A stretch of 64,000 bases of DNA, taken from NCBI RefSeq assembly GCF_004300825.1, contig NZ_CP036250.1:434001-498000 (forward strand), written 5' to 3'. This stretch comes from Egicoccus halophilus. GTDB taxonomy: Bacteria > Actinomycetota > Nitriliruptoria > Nitriliruptorales > Nitriliruptoraceae. Positions within the stretch are counted from its first letter, which is position 1. Each line of letters begins with the position of its first letter. Below, one piece after another: positions 1-12,419 of this stretch. The position numbers and the translations under genes are program-made. The notes under the pieces are model-generated. The model worked only from the letters and a program-made list of their open reading frames with translations, made no database searches and was not told where the DNA came from.

Positions 1-999
<999 letters not shown>

Positions 1000-1003
1000 G
1001 CCT

Positions 1004-1037
1004 CCGGGACCGGCCGCCGGCCGGCGGCCGGTCCCGG
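1004..1037 (+). terminator. Perfect 34-nt palindrome between dnaK and hsp20
   Basis: A perfect inverted repeat (arms beginning CCGGGACCGG) starts 5 bases after the dnaK stop. No U-tract follows, so it may act as an attenuator or 3' stabiliser of dnaK mRNA rather than as a full terminator. Confidence 0.6.
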
Positions 1038-1073
1038 CGAACCGAACGAACCACCAACCGAGAGGAGGACGTG

Positions 1074-1511
1074 ATGACCACCCTGTCCCGCTACGAGCCC
1101 TTCCGCGACGTCGCGTCGCTCCACGACGAGGTCGAGCGCGTGTTCCGTCAGGCCTTCGGGCAGGGCGCCGCGACCGCCGGGGCGTTCAGCCCGGCGCTCG
1201 ACGTCGAGGAGACCGAGGACGGCTTCACGCTCCACGTGGAGCTGCCCGGAGTCGCCGCGGACGACGTCGAGGTGTCGCTCGAGGAGAACGTGCTGACCAT
1301 CGCCGGCGAGCGCCGGTTCTACACCGACAAGGGCGCGGACGGCTTCCGGCGCATCGAGCGGCACTTCGGCCGCTTCCACCGCGCCGTGCGGCTGCCCGAC
1401 CGGGTCGACGGCCAGCACGTGACCGCCACCTTCAAGGACGGCCTGCTCACGATCGCCGTGCCGAAGGCCGAGGAGGCCAAGCCGCGACGGATCACCGTCC
1501 AGGCCAGCTGA
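1074..1511 (+). CDS. Small heat-shock protein, Hsp20/alpha-crystallin family
   Basis: ATP-independent holdase that binds unfolding proteins. 145 residues, normal for the family. The alpha-crystallin domain runs from about residue 38 (FSPALDVEETEDGF, HVELPGVAADDVEVSLEENVLTI) to the conserved GLLTIAVPK strand near residue 130. Position 1074 (ATG) is preferred over the adjacent GTG at 1071 because the AGAGGAGG ribosome site (1061-1068) then has better spacing. It sits between dnaK and grpE, where actinobacterial operons usually have nothing, and is bounded by a hairpin on each side. Co-regulation by heat is inferred from position. Confidence 0.95.
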   Translation: MTTLSRYEPFRDVASLHDEVERVFRQAFGQGAATAGAFSPALDVEETEDGFTLHVELPGVAADDVEVSLEENVLTIAGERRFYTDKGADGFRRIERHFGRFHRAVRLPDRVDGQHVTATFKDGLLTIAVPKAEEAKPRRITVQAS

Positions 1512-1525
1512 CACGCCCGACCGCG

Positions 1526-1552
1526 ACGGGGCGGCGCGATGCGCCGCCCCGT
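1526..1552 (+). terminator. Hairpin after hsp20
   Basis: Perfect 12-bp stem (ACGGGGCGGCGC) with a 3-nt GAT loop between hsp20 and grpE, with no clear U-run. Possible partial terminator or processing site that sets hsp20 and grpE mRNA levels apart. Confidence 0.6.
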
Positions 1553-1602
1553 TCGCGCCCGTACCGATCCCGCCACCGCACCACATCGAGGAGCGTGCTT
1601 CC

Positions 1603-2301
1603 GTGACCGACGCCGACGCGCCGATCCCCATGGACGAGTCCGAGCAGGGGCCACCCACGGCCGCCGAGTCGATGGCCGACCCGGCGACCGAGGCGGCACG
1701 CGCCCAGACCACGGACGCTGCCCCGTCCGACGCCCCCGGTGACGCCTCGGCCGACGGGGCCACCGACGCCGCGCCGGACGACGGCGGCGGGGCCGACGCG
1801 CAGCAGCCGCTCCCGGAACCGGCCGAGGACCCGCGCTCGCGCGAGGAGCTGCTCGCCGAACTCACGGCCGCCGAGACCGCGCGCGACGACTACCTCGACG
1901 ACCTGCGCCGTGCACGGGCGGAGTTCGAGAACTTCCGCAAGCGGACCACCCGGGAGTCGGCGGCCCAGCGGGAGCTCGGCAAGGGCGATGTCGCCTCGGC
2001 GCTGCTGGAGGTGCTCGACGATCTCGACCGCACCCTGCAGGCCGCCGAGCAGTCGTCCGACGACAGCCTGGCCAAGGGCGTGCAACTGGTCGCCGACAAG
2101 CTGGTGCACGCGCTGCGGGGCCTGGGCCTCGAACGCCTCGAGGCCACCGGCGTCGCGTTCGACCCCAACCAGCACGAGGCCGTCAGCCAGCAGCCGGCCG
2201 CGGAGCCGGTCGACCAGCCGATCGTCGCGCAGGTGTTCCGTCCCGGCTACCGCCTCGGTGAGCGCGTGCTGCGACCCGCCATGGTGGTCGTCGAGCAGTG
2301 A
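1603..2301 (+). CDS. grpE: Nucleotide exchange factor GrpE
   Basis: Releases ADP from DnaK. 232 residues with a long, acidic, low-complexity N-terminus (about residues 1-75, rich in D, A and P). The coiled-coil region follows (RARAEFENFRKRTTRE) and then the beta-wing head with the family signatures FDPNQHEAVSQQ and VFRPGYRLGERVLRPAMV. The GTG start has a GAGGAG site (1588-1593) 9 bases upstream. Second core gene of the dnaK operon, followed 47 bases later by dnaJ. Confidence 0.97.
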   Translation: MTDADAPIPMDESEQGPPTAAESMADPATEAARAQTTDAAPSDAPGDASADGATDAAPDDGGGADAQQPLPEPAEDPRSREELLAELTAAETARDDYLDDLRRARAEFENFRKRTTRESAAQRELGKGDVASALLEVLDDLDRTLQAAEQSSDDSLAKGVQLVADKLVHALRGLGLERLEATGVAFDPNQHEAVSQQPAAEPVDQPIVAQVFRPGYRLGERVLRPAMVVVEQ

Positions 2302-2348
2302 CCGCTCCCCGTCCGACAGCGAACGAGCCCTGCAGGAGGTGACGTCGC

Positions 2349-3518
2349 GTGGCACCACAGCGTGAGTGGTTGGAGAAGGACTACTACGAGGTGCTCGGGG
2401 TGGCCCGGCATGCCTCCGCCGACGACATCAAGAAGGCCTACCGCCGCCTGGCGCGGCAGAACCACCCGGACGCCAACCCCGACGACCCGCAGGCCGAGCG
2501 ACGGTTCAAGGACGTCGGCGAGGCCTACGCGGTGCTCGGCGACGAGTCGCGACGCCGGGAGTACGACGAGATCCGCCGCCTCGGTGCGGCCGGATTCGGC
2601 GGCGGCGCCGGCGGGTTCGGCGGCGGCTTCGACGGCGGCGACCTCGGGGACCTGCTCTCCCAGATGTTCGGCGGCGCGGCGGCCGGCGGCGCGGCGCGAG
2701 GCGGCGGCCCGTTCGGGGCCGGCGCCCCGTTCAACCGTCGACGGACGCCGTCGCGCAAGGGCACCGACCTGCGCGCCGACGTCCACCTGACCTTCGAGGA
2801 CGCCCTGGCCGGCGTGCGCACGACCCTGCGCATCACCGGCGACGGTGCCTGCGACACCTGCCAGGGCTCGGGCGCCGCGCCCGGGACCTCGCCGACGGTC
2901 TGCAGCAACTGTGGGGGTCGCGGGCAGGTCGCGATCGACCAGGGGCCGTTCTCGTTCGCGCAGCCGTGTCAGGCCTGCGGCGGTCGCGGACAGCAGATCC
3001 CGCACCCGTGCGGCACCTGTGGTGGCAGCGGCCGGGTGGTCAAGCCGCGGGAGCTCAACGTCCGCGTGCCCGCCGGTGTCAAGGACGGCGCGGTGATCCG
3101 CGTGGCCGGTCGGGGCGGGCCCGGCACGGGCGGGGGCCCGTCCGGTGACGTGCTGGTCACCGTCCACGTCGCCCCCCACCCCCGGTTCGGGCGCCGCGGC
3201 GACGACGTGACGCTCGAGGTCCCGATCGGCTTCGGCGAGGCGGCCCTGGGCACCAAGCTGACGGTGCCGACGCCCAACGCCCATCAGCGCACCATCAAGG
3301 TGCCGGCGGGCACGGCCAGCGGTCGCACCTTCCGGATCCGTGGGGAGGGCGCGCCCCGCCGTGGTGGCGGGCACGGCGACCTGCTCGTGACCGTCAAGGT
3401 CCAGGTGCCCGCGAAGCTCAGCCGCGAGCAGAAGCGACTGTTGCAGGAGTTCGCGACCCAGGACCCGACCCCCGACGAGCGGGAGCGGTTGCTGTTCGGG
3501 TCCGACGTCGGCGGCTGA
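2349..3518 (+). CDS. dnaJ: Chaperone DnaJ (Hsp40, type I)
   Basis: Co-chaperone that delivers substrate to DnaK and stimulates its ATPase. 389 residues. J-domain at about 10-75 with the HPD motif ([10 protein letters not shown]), then a Gly/Phe-rich linker (about 80-130). Four CxxCxGxG zinc-binding repeats follow ([32 protein letters not shown]) at about 165-230, then the C-terminal substrate-binding domain. Start GTG with a strong AGGAGGTG site at 2334-2341. All zinc cysteines are present, so this is a complete type I DnaJ. Ends 10 bases before hspR. Confidence 0.98.
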   Translation: MAPQREWLEKDYYEVLGVARHASADDIKKAYRRLARQNHPDANPDDPQAERRFKDVGEAYAVLGDESRRREYDEIRRLGAAGFGGGAGGFGGGFDGGDLGDLLSQMFGGAAAGGAARGGGPFGAGAPFNRRRTPSRKGTDLRADVHLTFEDALAGVRTTLRITGDGACDTCQGSGAAPGTSPTVCSNCGGRGQVAIDQGPFSFAQPCQACGGRGQQIPHPCGTCGGSGRVVKPRELNVRVPAGVKDGAVIRVAGRGGPGTGGGPSGDVLVTVHVAPHPRFGRRGDDVTLEVPIGFGEAALGTKLTVPTPNAHQRTIKVPAGTASGRTFRIRGEGAPRRGGGHGDLLVTVKVQVPAKLSREQKRLLQEFATQDPTPDERERLLFGSDVGG

Positions 3519-3528
3519 GGAGACGACC

Positions 3529-4149
3529 GTGGCTGCACCTCCCACCTCGGACGAGGCGCCCGAGCGCACCGGCGCCACGTCGCCGCAGCACTTCCTGGAG
3601 CCGCACGCGTCGAGCGGTTGGTCGTGGTCGCGCCGCGACGACGACGAGCCCGAGGTCACCGACCGCTTCCGACCGCAGGACGACGACGACACGCCGGTCT
3701 ACGTGATCTCGGTGGCTGCCGAGCTCGCCGACCTGCATCCGCAGACCCTGCGTGCCTACGAACGCGAAGGGCTGCTGCACCCGGCGCGGACCGAGGGTGG
3801 CACGCGCCGCTACTCACGCCGGGACGTCGAGCGCCTGCGGCTGATCCGCACCCTGACCCAGGACGAGGGGCTCAACCTCGCCGGGGTCCGGGTCGTGCTC
3901 GAGCTCGGCGAGAAGCTCGAGGGAGCCCGCCGCCGCATCGGCGAGCTCGAGGAGATGGTGCGGGTGCTGGCCGCCCGCGTCGAGCAGCGCCCTCCCGCCG
4001 AGCGCTTCGAGATCGTCAAGGCGCCCACGCGGGACCTCGAGGTCCACCAGCTGCGGCGGCGTACCGGGCAGCGGCCGGCGGCGCGTCCGCCGGTGCAGCG
4101 CGCCACGCCGATCCCACCGCCCGAGCGCCGGATGGCCGGCGAGGGCTGA
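3529..4149 (+). CDS. hspR: MerR-family heat-shock repressor HspR
   Basis: Represses the dnaK operon, and commonly clpB, in actinobacteria by binding HAIR inverted repeats with DnaK as co-repressor (known for the family). The MerR winged helix starts near residue 60 ([27 protein letters not shown]) and is followed by a coiled coil ([21 protein letters not shown]). At 206 residues it exceeds usual HspR (about 130-150): there is a roughly 60-residue acidic N-terminal extension and a basic, proline-rich C-terminus. GTG start with a GAGGAGA site at 3516-3522. Last gene of the operon, as in Streptomyces and Mycobacterium. A candidate target site lies upstream of clpB at 7344. Confidence 0.93.
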   Translation: MAAPPTSDEAPERTGATSPQHFLEPHASSGWSWSRRDDDEPEVTDRFRPQDDDDTPVYVISVAAELADLHPQTLRAYEREGLLHPARTEGGTRRYSRRDVERLRLIRTLTQDEGLNLAGVRVVLELGEKLEGARRRIGELEEMVRVLAARVEQRPPAERFEIVKAPTRDLEVHQLRRRTGQRPAARPPVQRATPIPPPERRMAGEG

Positions 4150-4164
4150 GCTCGCGTCCCGGCG

Positions 4165-5343
4165 CTACGCGTCGGACACGAGAGCCAGGGCTGCGGCCAG
4201 GTCGGTCCACAGGTCCTCGACGTCCTCGAGACCGGCGGACAGGCGCAGCATCCCGGGCGTGATGCCGCCGGCGTCACGGGCGTCGTCACCGACGATGCGG
4301 TGGGTGAGCCCGGCCGGGTGCTGCAGCAGGGTGTCGGTCGAGCCGAGGCTGACCGCCGGGGTGAGCAGCTCCACGGCCTTGAGGACGCCGGCCGCCGCCT
4401 CGTACCCGCCGTGCAGGTCGAAGGCGAGCACGCCGCCGGGGCCGGCCATCTGCGTGCCGACGAGGCCGAGCGGGTCGGCACCGGGCAGGCCCGGGTAGTG
4501 CACCGTGGCGACCGCCGGATGGTCGGCGAGCCGCGGTGCGAGCACGCCCGCCGTGGCCTGCGCCGCCTCGACCCGCAACGGCAGGGTCGGCAGGCTGCGG
4601 TGCAGCAGCCAGGCCGCCTGCGGGTCGAGCAGCCCACCGGTGAGGATGCGGACCTGGCGCAGCGCGGCGGCCCGGTCGACGGACGTGGCCACGACCCCGG
4701 CCATGACGTCGCCGTGACCGGACAGGGCCTTGGTGGCGCTGTGCAGCGACCAGGTGACCCCCAGCTGCAACGGCTGTTGGAGGATCGGGGTCGCGAAGGT
4801 GTTGTCGACCAGGACCGGCACCCCGCCGGCCGCCGCGACCATCGCGCGCAGGTCCAGCAGACGCAGCGTCGGGTTCGCCGGCGTCTCCGCCACCACGAGG
4901 GCGGTGTCCGGCCGCACCGCCGCGGCGAGCCCGTCGGGGGTGGCCCAGCTCACCTCGCAGCCGAGCAGCCCGCTCTGCAGCAGGTGGTCGGTGCAGCCGT
5001 ACAGCGGGCGGACGGCGACGACGTGACGGCCGACGGCCCCGGCCGCCAGCAGCACCGCGGTCATGGCGGCCATGCCCGAGCCGTAGGCGACCGCCTCGTC
5101 GGCGGATTCGAGCCGGGCGATCGCCTGCTCCCAGCGTGCGACGGTGGGATTGTGCAGGCGGGCGTACACCGACGAGCCCTGCGGGTGCCCACCGGCCGCC
5201 ATCGCGTCGAGGCTGTCGGTGCCGACCTGCAGACTCGTCAGCGGATTGGTCGTCGAGCGGTCCAGCGGTGGTGCGTGGACACCGAGGTCCCGGAGGTCGC
5301 GACGCCCGGCATGGACAGCAGCAGTGTGCACACGGGTCTCCAC
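4165..5343 (-). CDS. Trans-sulfuration family PLP enzyme (cystathionine gamma-synthase/gamma-lyase-like)
   Basis: Fold-type I PLP enzyme of the Cys/Met metabolism family. 392 residues. Family signatures: YARLHNPTVARWEQAIARLE (PLP phosphate-binding Tyr/Arg region), AYGSGMAAMTAVLLA, VDNTFATPILQQPLQLG, and the Schiff-base lysine in SATKALSGHGDVMAG. The start is the GTG at 5343, with an AGGAGGAG-type ribosome site just upstream; the open frame further out is not supported. It is divergent from an Lrp/AsnC regulator. That arrangement is common for amino-acid catabolic enzymes such as methionine gamma-lyase, so degradation of a sulfur amino acid is as likely as biosynthesis. Sequence alone does not settle substrate. 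Confidence 0.9.
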   Translation of the reverse strand: METRVHTAAVHAGRRDLRDLGVHAPPLDRSTTNPLTSLQVGTDSLDAMAAGGHPQGSSVYARLHNPTVARWEQAIARLESADEAVAYGSGMAAMTAVLLAAGAVGRHVVAVRPLYGCTDHLLQSGLLGCEVSWATPDGLAAAVRPDTALVVAETPANPTLRLLDLRAMVAAAGGVPVLVDNTFATPILQQPLQLGVTWSLHSATKALSGHGDVMAGVVATSVDRAAALRQVRILTGGLLDPQAAWLLHRSLPTLPLRVEAAQATAGVLAPRLADHPAVATVHYPGLPGADPLGLVGTQMAGPGGVLAFDLHGGYEAAAGVLKAVELLTPAVSLGSTDTLLQHPAGLTHRIVGDDARDAGGITPGMLRLSAGLEDVEDLWTDLAAALALVSDA

Positions 5344-5405
5344 CGGAATCTCTCCTCCCGAACTTGCCGGCTGCCATCGTCGCTTGCCGTACCGTGCGCG
5401 TCCAT

Positions 5406-5418
5406 CGGATGTTTTCCG
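5406..5418. promoter_or_regulatory. Dyad in the divergent PLP enzyme/Lrp promoter region
   Basis: CGGA-TGTTT-TCCG dyad in the most AT-rich part of the 88-base divergent intergenic region. Candidate operator for the adjacent Lrp/AsnC regulator; inferred from position and symmetry only. Confidence 0.4.
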
Positions 5419-5431
5419 GATCGAGGTGCCG

Positions 5432-5908
5432 ATGTTCCCGTTGGACCGGACGGATCGCGTGTTGCTGCACGCCCTGCAGGCGGACGGGCGCGCCACGGTC
5501 AAGGAACTGGGTGCCGCGGCCGGGCTGTCACCGTCGGCGGCGCACGAACGGGTCCGCCGGCTCCAGCGGGCCGGTGTGGTCACCGGCGTCCACGCCGCGC
5601 TCGACCCGTCGGCGGTCGGCATCGGGCTGCAGGCACTGATCCAGGTCCAGCTGACCCGCCACTCCCGTGAGACGTTGGCCTCGTTCCGCGAGCACGCCCT
5701 GTCGCTGCCCGAGACGCTCGCGGTCGCCCACGTCACCGGCGCGATGGACTTCCTCGTCCGCGTCGGTGTGCGTGACAGCGACCACCTGCGTGACCTGGCG
5801 TTGGATGCGTTCACGACCCGCCCCGAGGTGGCGCGGCTCGAGACCGCGATCGTCTACGAGCACGTCCTGGCGACGCACTGGCCGGTCGTCACCCGCGACG
5901 AGCGTTGA
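5432..5908 (+). CDS. Lrp/AsnC-family transcriptional regulator
   Basis: Amino-acid-responsive DNA-binding protein, 158 residues. N-terminal winged HTH (LDRTDRVLLHALQADGRATVKELG... SPSAAHERVRRLQRAGVV) and C-terminal RAM/ActR ligand domain (LIQVQLTRHSRETLASF ... VAHVTGAMDFLVRVGV). ATG at 5432 with a GAGG site; earlier in-frame codons lie inside the neighbouring promoter region. Likely controls the divergent PLP enzyme gene and itself, sensing its substrate or a related amino acid. Confidence 0.93.
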   Translation: MFPLDRTDRVLLHALQADGRATVKELGAAAGLSPSAAHERVRRLQRAGVVTGVHAALDPSAVGIGLQALIQVQLTRHSRETLASFREHALSLPETLAVAHVTGAMDFLVRVGVRDSDHLRDLALDAFTTRPEVARLETAIVYEHVLATHWPVVTRDER

Positions 5909-6087
5909 GGGCACCGGCCGGCGGGCAGCACGACCGACCGCGCCACGCGATGGCGGTGCACGGGGCCGGACCGCTCGGGCCCGGACGTGCCCGCGCCGCA
6001 CAGGCTGTGTGCGGACCGGTCGTGGAGAGCTAGACCTGCGGGTGCGGGCCGGTAGGGAGACCGGTCGCAGTCCCCCGAGGAGATGGC

Positions 6088-7224
6088 ATGTCCCGTTCCC
6101 TGGTCCGTCGGCGCCTCACGGCGCTGGTCGGCGCCGCCTGTCTGCTGCTGGCGGTCCCGTTGTCCGCGTCCGCCCAACCGGCCGTGCAGCCGGGTGGCCC
6201 CTTCGTGCCACCGGCGCAGGGCGAGCCCAACCGTTCCGCCATCCTGTCGTTCGCCGACGTCGAACGCGAGCTGCTGAGCCTCGAGCGGCGCAGCAAGGGC
6301 GCGCTGTCGCTCGACGTCGTCGGCCACAGCGGCGAGGGGCGGCCCCTGTACCTCGCCACCATCGGCACCGGCCCGGAGCGGGTCTGGATCCAGGGTCGCA
6401 TCCACGGCAACGAGCCCTACGGCCCCGACGCGGCGCTCGACTTCCTCAAGACGCTGGTCGCCGGCGGCAAGCACGCGCGCGACGTCCTGTCCGAAGTCAC
6501 CTTCGCCGTGATCCCGATGTACAACCCGGACGGCTCCGAGGCCTACATCCGCCAGGACACGGTCAACCGGATCGACCTCAACCGGGACTGGGGCGTCGAC
6601 CAGGACATCTTCGACCGGCTGAACGAGGTGCGGGTCCAGCGGGGCCAGAACCCGCTGTCGCAGCGGACCTTCGACAACTACACGCAGCTGCGTGCGGTCG
6701 AGTCGCAGGCCTTCTGGTACGCGTTCGCCGAGTTCCGGCCGCACTACATGATCGACATCCACCACCAGGGCAGCTACCTGGTCGATGGCTCGAACGAGCA
6801 GACGACGTTCTCGGTCGGCATCTCGCTCGACGAGCTGATGCTGTCGGGTGACCAGTGGAACACCGTGCGCCGCATGGGCGTGCTGGCCGCCGACGCGGCC
6901 GACCGGCACGGCGCGGTCACCACGACCCGCTACCCGTACATCAACATCCCCGAGGGTGTGGTGTCGGCCGCGATGCTCAACGGGCCGGGTCCCGAGGGTG
7001 AGTACGCCGACTGGACCCCGCGCGGGGCGATGTTCTTCGAGTCGCGGGGTGGCATCGGGCAGAAGAGCCGCGGCTACCTGATCAAGCAGAACGTCGACGG
7101 GCTGTGGGCGATCACCGACGCCATCGCCGACGGGACGCTCGACACGGTCGACGCCGACCGCTGGAGCTCGATCCCGGCACGGGGCGCGTTCCTGCCGGCC
7201 TCCGGCCCGGACCGCAACTACTGA
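6088..7224 (+). CDS. Secreted M14-family zinc carboxypeptidase
   Basis: Extracellular metallopeptidase, 378 residues. Sec signal peptide at residues 1-30 (basic start, hydrophobic core, LSASAQP cleavage region). Zinc ligands H106 and E109 (RIHGNEPYG) and a histidine at 225/226 (IDIHHQG); Arg-containing substrate motif NRIDLNRDWG; catalytic glutamate E318 (MFFESRGG). All catalytic elements of the M14 family are present. No anchor is seen at the C-terminus, so release into the medium is likely. ATG with a CGAGGAG site. Followed by a strong terminator and transcribed alone. Confidence 0.92.
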   Translation: MSRSLVRRRLTALVGAACLLLAVPLSASAQPAVQPGGPFVPPAQGEPNRSAILSFADVERELLSLERRSKGALSLDVVGHSGEGRPLYLATIGTGPERVWIQGRIHGNEPYGPDAALDFLKTLVAGGKHARDVLSEVTFAVIPMYNPDGSEAYIRQDTVNRIDLNRDWGVDQDIFDRLNEVRVQRGQNPLSQRTFDNYTQLRAVESQAFWYAFAEFRPHYMIDIHHQGSYLVDGSNEQTTFSVGISLDELMLSGDQWNTVRRMGVLAADAADRHGAVTTTRYPYINIPEGVVSAAMLNGPGPEGEYADWTPRGAMFFESRGGIGQKSRGYLIKQNVDGLWAITDAIADGTLDTVDADRWSSIPARGAFLPASGPDRNY

Positions 7225-7302
7225 TGCCGCCACGCGGTCGACCGCATCACGGTGCGGCTGACCGCGCGGCGCCGAGCGGCTGAGCACCGCCGCACGCGCC
7301 AT

Positions 7303-7336
7303 CACGGGCGACCGTCGAACCCGACGGTCGCCCGTG
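7303..7336 (+). terminator. Terminator hairpin after the M14 peptidase
   Basis: Perfect 15-bp stem (CACGGGCGACCGTCG) with an AACC tetraloop, followed by GTGCGTCCTT. Separates the peptidase gene from the clpB promoter region. Confidence 0.75.
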
Positions 7337-7343
7337 GTGCGTC

Positions 7344-7364
7344 CTTGCGCCAGGTCGGCGCAGG
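7344..7364 (+). promoter_or_regulatory. HAIR-like inverted repeat upstream of clpB
   Basis: CTTGCGC-N7-GCGCAGG has the 7-7-7 geometry of the HspR-binding HAIR element (CTTGAGT-N7-ACTCAAG) and matches it at CTTG, the G and C of the inner arms, and CA.G. HspR is encoded in this window and clpB belongs to the HspR regulon in other actinobacteria. A possible -10 (TACCGT) lies at 7416-7421. Confidence 0.5.
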
Positions 7365-7462
7365 TTCGTTGCCCCACCCCGACGAGCGGACCGCTCCCGG
7401 CGCCCGCCCGAGTCGTACCGTTCGAGGTGCGCACCACGGTGTCGACGACGAGGAGGCGTGGC

Positions 7463-10059
<2,597 letters not shown>

Positions 10060-10063
<4 letters not shown>

Positions 10064-10326
10064 GCGATCCGGGCGGGCAGCTCGAGGCGGCGATCCTCGC
10101 GCTGCTCGCCCGCCGCGCCCCGCAGGCCACGATCTGCCCGTCCGAGGCGGCGCGGGCCGTGGCCGGTGACGACGGCGACTGGCGGGCACGGATGCCGGCT
10201 GCCCGCGACGCCGCGGCCCGGCTCGCCGACGCGGGCGAGATCCGGGTCCTGCAGGGCGGGGCGACGGTCGACGTACGCACCGCCCGCGGCCCGGTCCGGC
10301 TCGGCCGGGAACCGCGCGAGGACTGA
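10060..10326 (+). CDS. DUF3253 family protein
   Basis: 88-residue cytoplasmic protein resembling the DUF3253 family: small winged-helix-like proteins with LEAAILALLARR..ATICPSEAARAV and a basic WR/R segment followed by LADAGEIRVLQGG. Its GTG start overlaps the clpB stop (GTGA), so it is probably translationally coupled to clpB. Function unknown; a nucleic-acid-binding role would be a guess from the fold. It ends one base before the stop of the convergent DUF2269 gene. Confidence 0.8.
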
Positions 10327-10327
10327 C

Positions 10328-10927
10328 TCAGCCGGTGGCGGTGGCCGGGGTCTCCGGCTCGGTGGCGGGCAGGGCGAGTGCGCTGGTGTCGTGGTGGTGT
10401 TCGCGGACCGCGAACACCGCGCCGGCCGTGATCCCGACCGCTGCGGCCGTCAGCGCGCCGACGAACCCGGGCTTGTTGGTCATCAGGAACACGATCGTGA
10501 CGTCGATGCCGAGCAGCAGCCCCTCGGCGACCGTGCGGCGCGGCTCACGCCGCAGGCGGTCGAACGCCGCGGTGACCGGCCCGTCGGGAGCGTCCACGAG
10601 CGCGGTGCGGAGCCGCTTGATCGACGGGTCGGCGACGCCCAGCGCCAGGAACCCCGCGAGCGCGAACATCGCCAGCGACACCTCGATCCACCCCGAGCCC
10701 CACCAGTTGCCGGCGAAGCCGAGGTAGAGCCCGCTGGCGAGCACCGCCAGCGCCCCTGCGCCGGCGACGGTCCCGGCGCCCTCGACGTAGCCGGTGACCG
10801 CCCGCAGTTGCCCGACCGTCTCCGTGCGTCGCAGGGCGACGCCCATCAACGGTCCGAACAGCGAGCCGCCCACGACGGCGATCGCCGCCACCACGTGGAC
10901 GAACACCAACACCGAGTACAGCGACAT
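10328..10927 (-). CDS. DUF2269-like integral membrane protein
   Basis: 199-residue membrane protein with four to five hydrophobic helices. It starts YSVLVFVHVVAAIAVVGGSLF, the conserved His-containing first helix of the DUF2269 family. The short cytoplasmic C-terminus is His/Thr/Pro-rich (REHHHD). The conserved His in helix 1 could bind haem or metal, but this is not shown. Transcribed singly and convergent with the clpB operon with no spacer, so the two transcripts must overlap at their 3' ends. Confidence 0.75.
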   Translation of the reverse strand: MSLYSVLVFVHVVAAIAVVGGSLFGPLMGVALRRTETVGQLRAVTGYVEGAGTVAGAGALAVLASGLYLGFAGNWWGSGWIEVSLAMFALAGFLALGVADPSIKRLRTALVDAPDGPVTAAFDRLRREPRRTVAEGLLLGIDVTIVFLMTNKPGFVGALTAAAVGITAGAVFAVREHHHDTSALALPATEPETPATATG

Positions 10928-11060
10928 GCGCGTCCCCTGACGTCCTCGCGCCCGTCCCCACGGGCGCTCCCCGCAGCCATCTTCCGCGCCGGCGCCGCCA
11001 CGTCAAGGGCGAGTCGCCGAACGGCGGTCCGGGGCGCCGGGCCGAGGACGGGCCGTCGCG

Positions 11061-12419
11061 CTACTCGGCGAGCCAGAGGAAGTACGCGGCGAAGGCGACC
11101 AGCAGGACCCACATCACGGGATGGACCTCGCGGACGCGCCCCTTGAACAGCATCATCAGTGGGAACAGCAGCAGGCCCAGCGCGATGCCGGTCGCGATCG
11201 AGTAGGTCAGCGGCATCGCCACCACGGTCACGAACGCCGGGATGGCGTACTCGAGGCGGTCCCATTCGATCTGTCCGAGTCCCCGGGCCATCATCACGCC
11301 CACGAGGATCAGCGCCGCGGCGGTCACCTCGCCGCTGACGATCGACAGCAGCGGCGAGAAGAACAGCGCGAGCAGGAACAGCGCCGCGGTGGACACCGAG
11401 GTCAACCCGGTCCGCCCGCCGGTGCCGACCCCCGCGGACGACTCGATGTAGGACGTGGTGGTCGAGGTGCCGAGCATCGCCCCGCCCATGGTGGCGACCG
11501 AGTCGGACACCAGCGCACGGTTGGCGCGCGGCAGACGGCCCTGCTCGTCGAGCAGCCCGGCCTGGTTGCTGACGGCGATCAGGGTCCCGGCCGTGTCGAA
11601 GAAGTCGACGAACAGCATCGTGAACACCACGACGAGCATCTGCACGGTCAGCAGTTCGGGCAGGGCACCGAACGCGGCCCCGAGGGTGGGCGACAGGCTC
11701 GGGACCGGTGCCACCACGCCGGCCAGGTCGTTGATCCCGAACACCACCCCGGCCAGTGCCGTGGCGACGATGCCGTAGAAGATCGCGCCGCGCAGGCCGC
11801 GCATCAGGAACAGGCAGGTGACCAGGATGCCGAAGATGGCGAGCAGGGTCGTCGGGGTGCCGAGGTCACCGAGCTCGACGACGGTGGTGCCGGGGGCCGC
11901 CTCGACCACGATGCCGGCGTTCTTCAGGCCGATGAAGGCGATGAACAGTCCGATGCCGGCACCGACGGCCAGCTTGAGCTGCAGGGGGATGGCGTTGATG
12001 ACGGCCTCGCGCACGCCCGTGAGCGCCAGCACGAGGAACAGCACGCCGGACACGAACGTGCCGGCCAGCGCGGTCTCCCACGGCACCCCGAGGCCGATCA
12101 CGACCGTGTAGGCGAAGAAGGCGTTGAGGCCCATGCCGGGCGCCTGCGCGATGGGGAAGTTCGCGTACAGGCCCATGATCAGCGTGCCGAGCGCAGCCGC
12201 CAGACAGGTGGCGACGAACACGGCGCCGGTGTCCAGGCCGGCCGCGCCCAGCACGTCGGGGTTGACGAACACGATGTAGGCCATCGCCAGGAACGTCGTC
12301 AGACCGGCGACCAGCTCGGTGCGCACGTCCGTGCCGTGCTCGCGCAGCCGGAAGAACCGCTCGAGGGGCGAGCCCCCGGAAGCGGTCTCGCGGGTCCGGT
12401 TCCGGGTCTGTTCGGGCAC
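11061..12419 (-). CDS. NCS2 purine permease, AzgA/PbuG type
   Basis: Proton-coupled uptake of guanine, hypoxanthine or adenine. 452 residues with 12-14 membrane segments. Signatures of the AzgA-like branch: ELVAGLTTFLAMAYIVFVNP in TM1, GMGLNAFFAYTVV, and TMGGAMLGTSTTTSYIESSAG. The GTG start at 12419 is chosen because it leaves the usual hydrophilic 30-residue N-terminus and has a GGGAGGACC site. No purine riboswitch is recognisable in the 290-base upstream region, but a strong dyad at 12577-12597 may control it. Confidence 0.92.
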   Translation of the reverse strand: MPEQTRNRTRETASGGSPLERFFRLREHGTDVRTELVAGLTTFLAMAYIVFVNPDVLGAAGLDTGAVFVATCLAAALGTLIMGLYANFPIAQAPGMGLNAFFAYTVVIGLGVPWETALAGTFVSGVLFLVLALTGVREAVINAIPLQLKLAVGAGIGLFIAFIGLKNAGIVVEAAPGTTVVELGDLGTPTTLLAIFGILVTCLFLMRGLRGAIFYGIVATALAGVVFGINDLAGVVAPVPSLSPTLGAAFGALPELLTVQMLVVVFTMLFVDFFDTAGTLIAVSNQAGLLDEQGRLPRANRALVSDSVATMGGAMLGTSTTTSYIESSAGVGTGGRTGLTSVSTAALFLLALFFSPLLSIVSGEVTAAALILVGVMMARGLGQIEWDRLEYAIPAFVTVVAMPLTYSIATGIALGLLLFPLMMLFKGRVREVHPVMWVLLVAFAAYFLWLAE

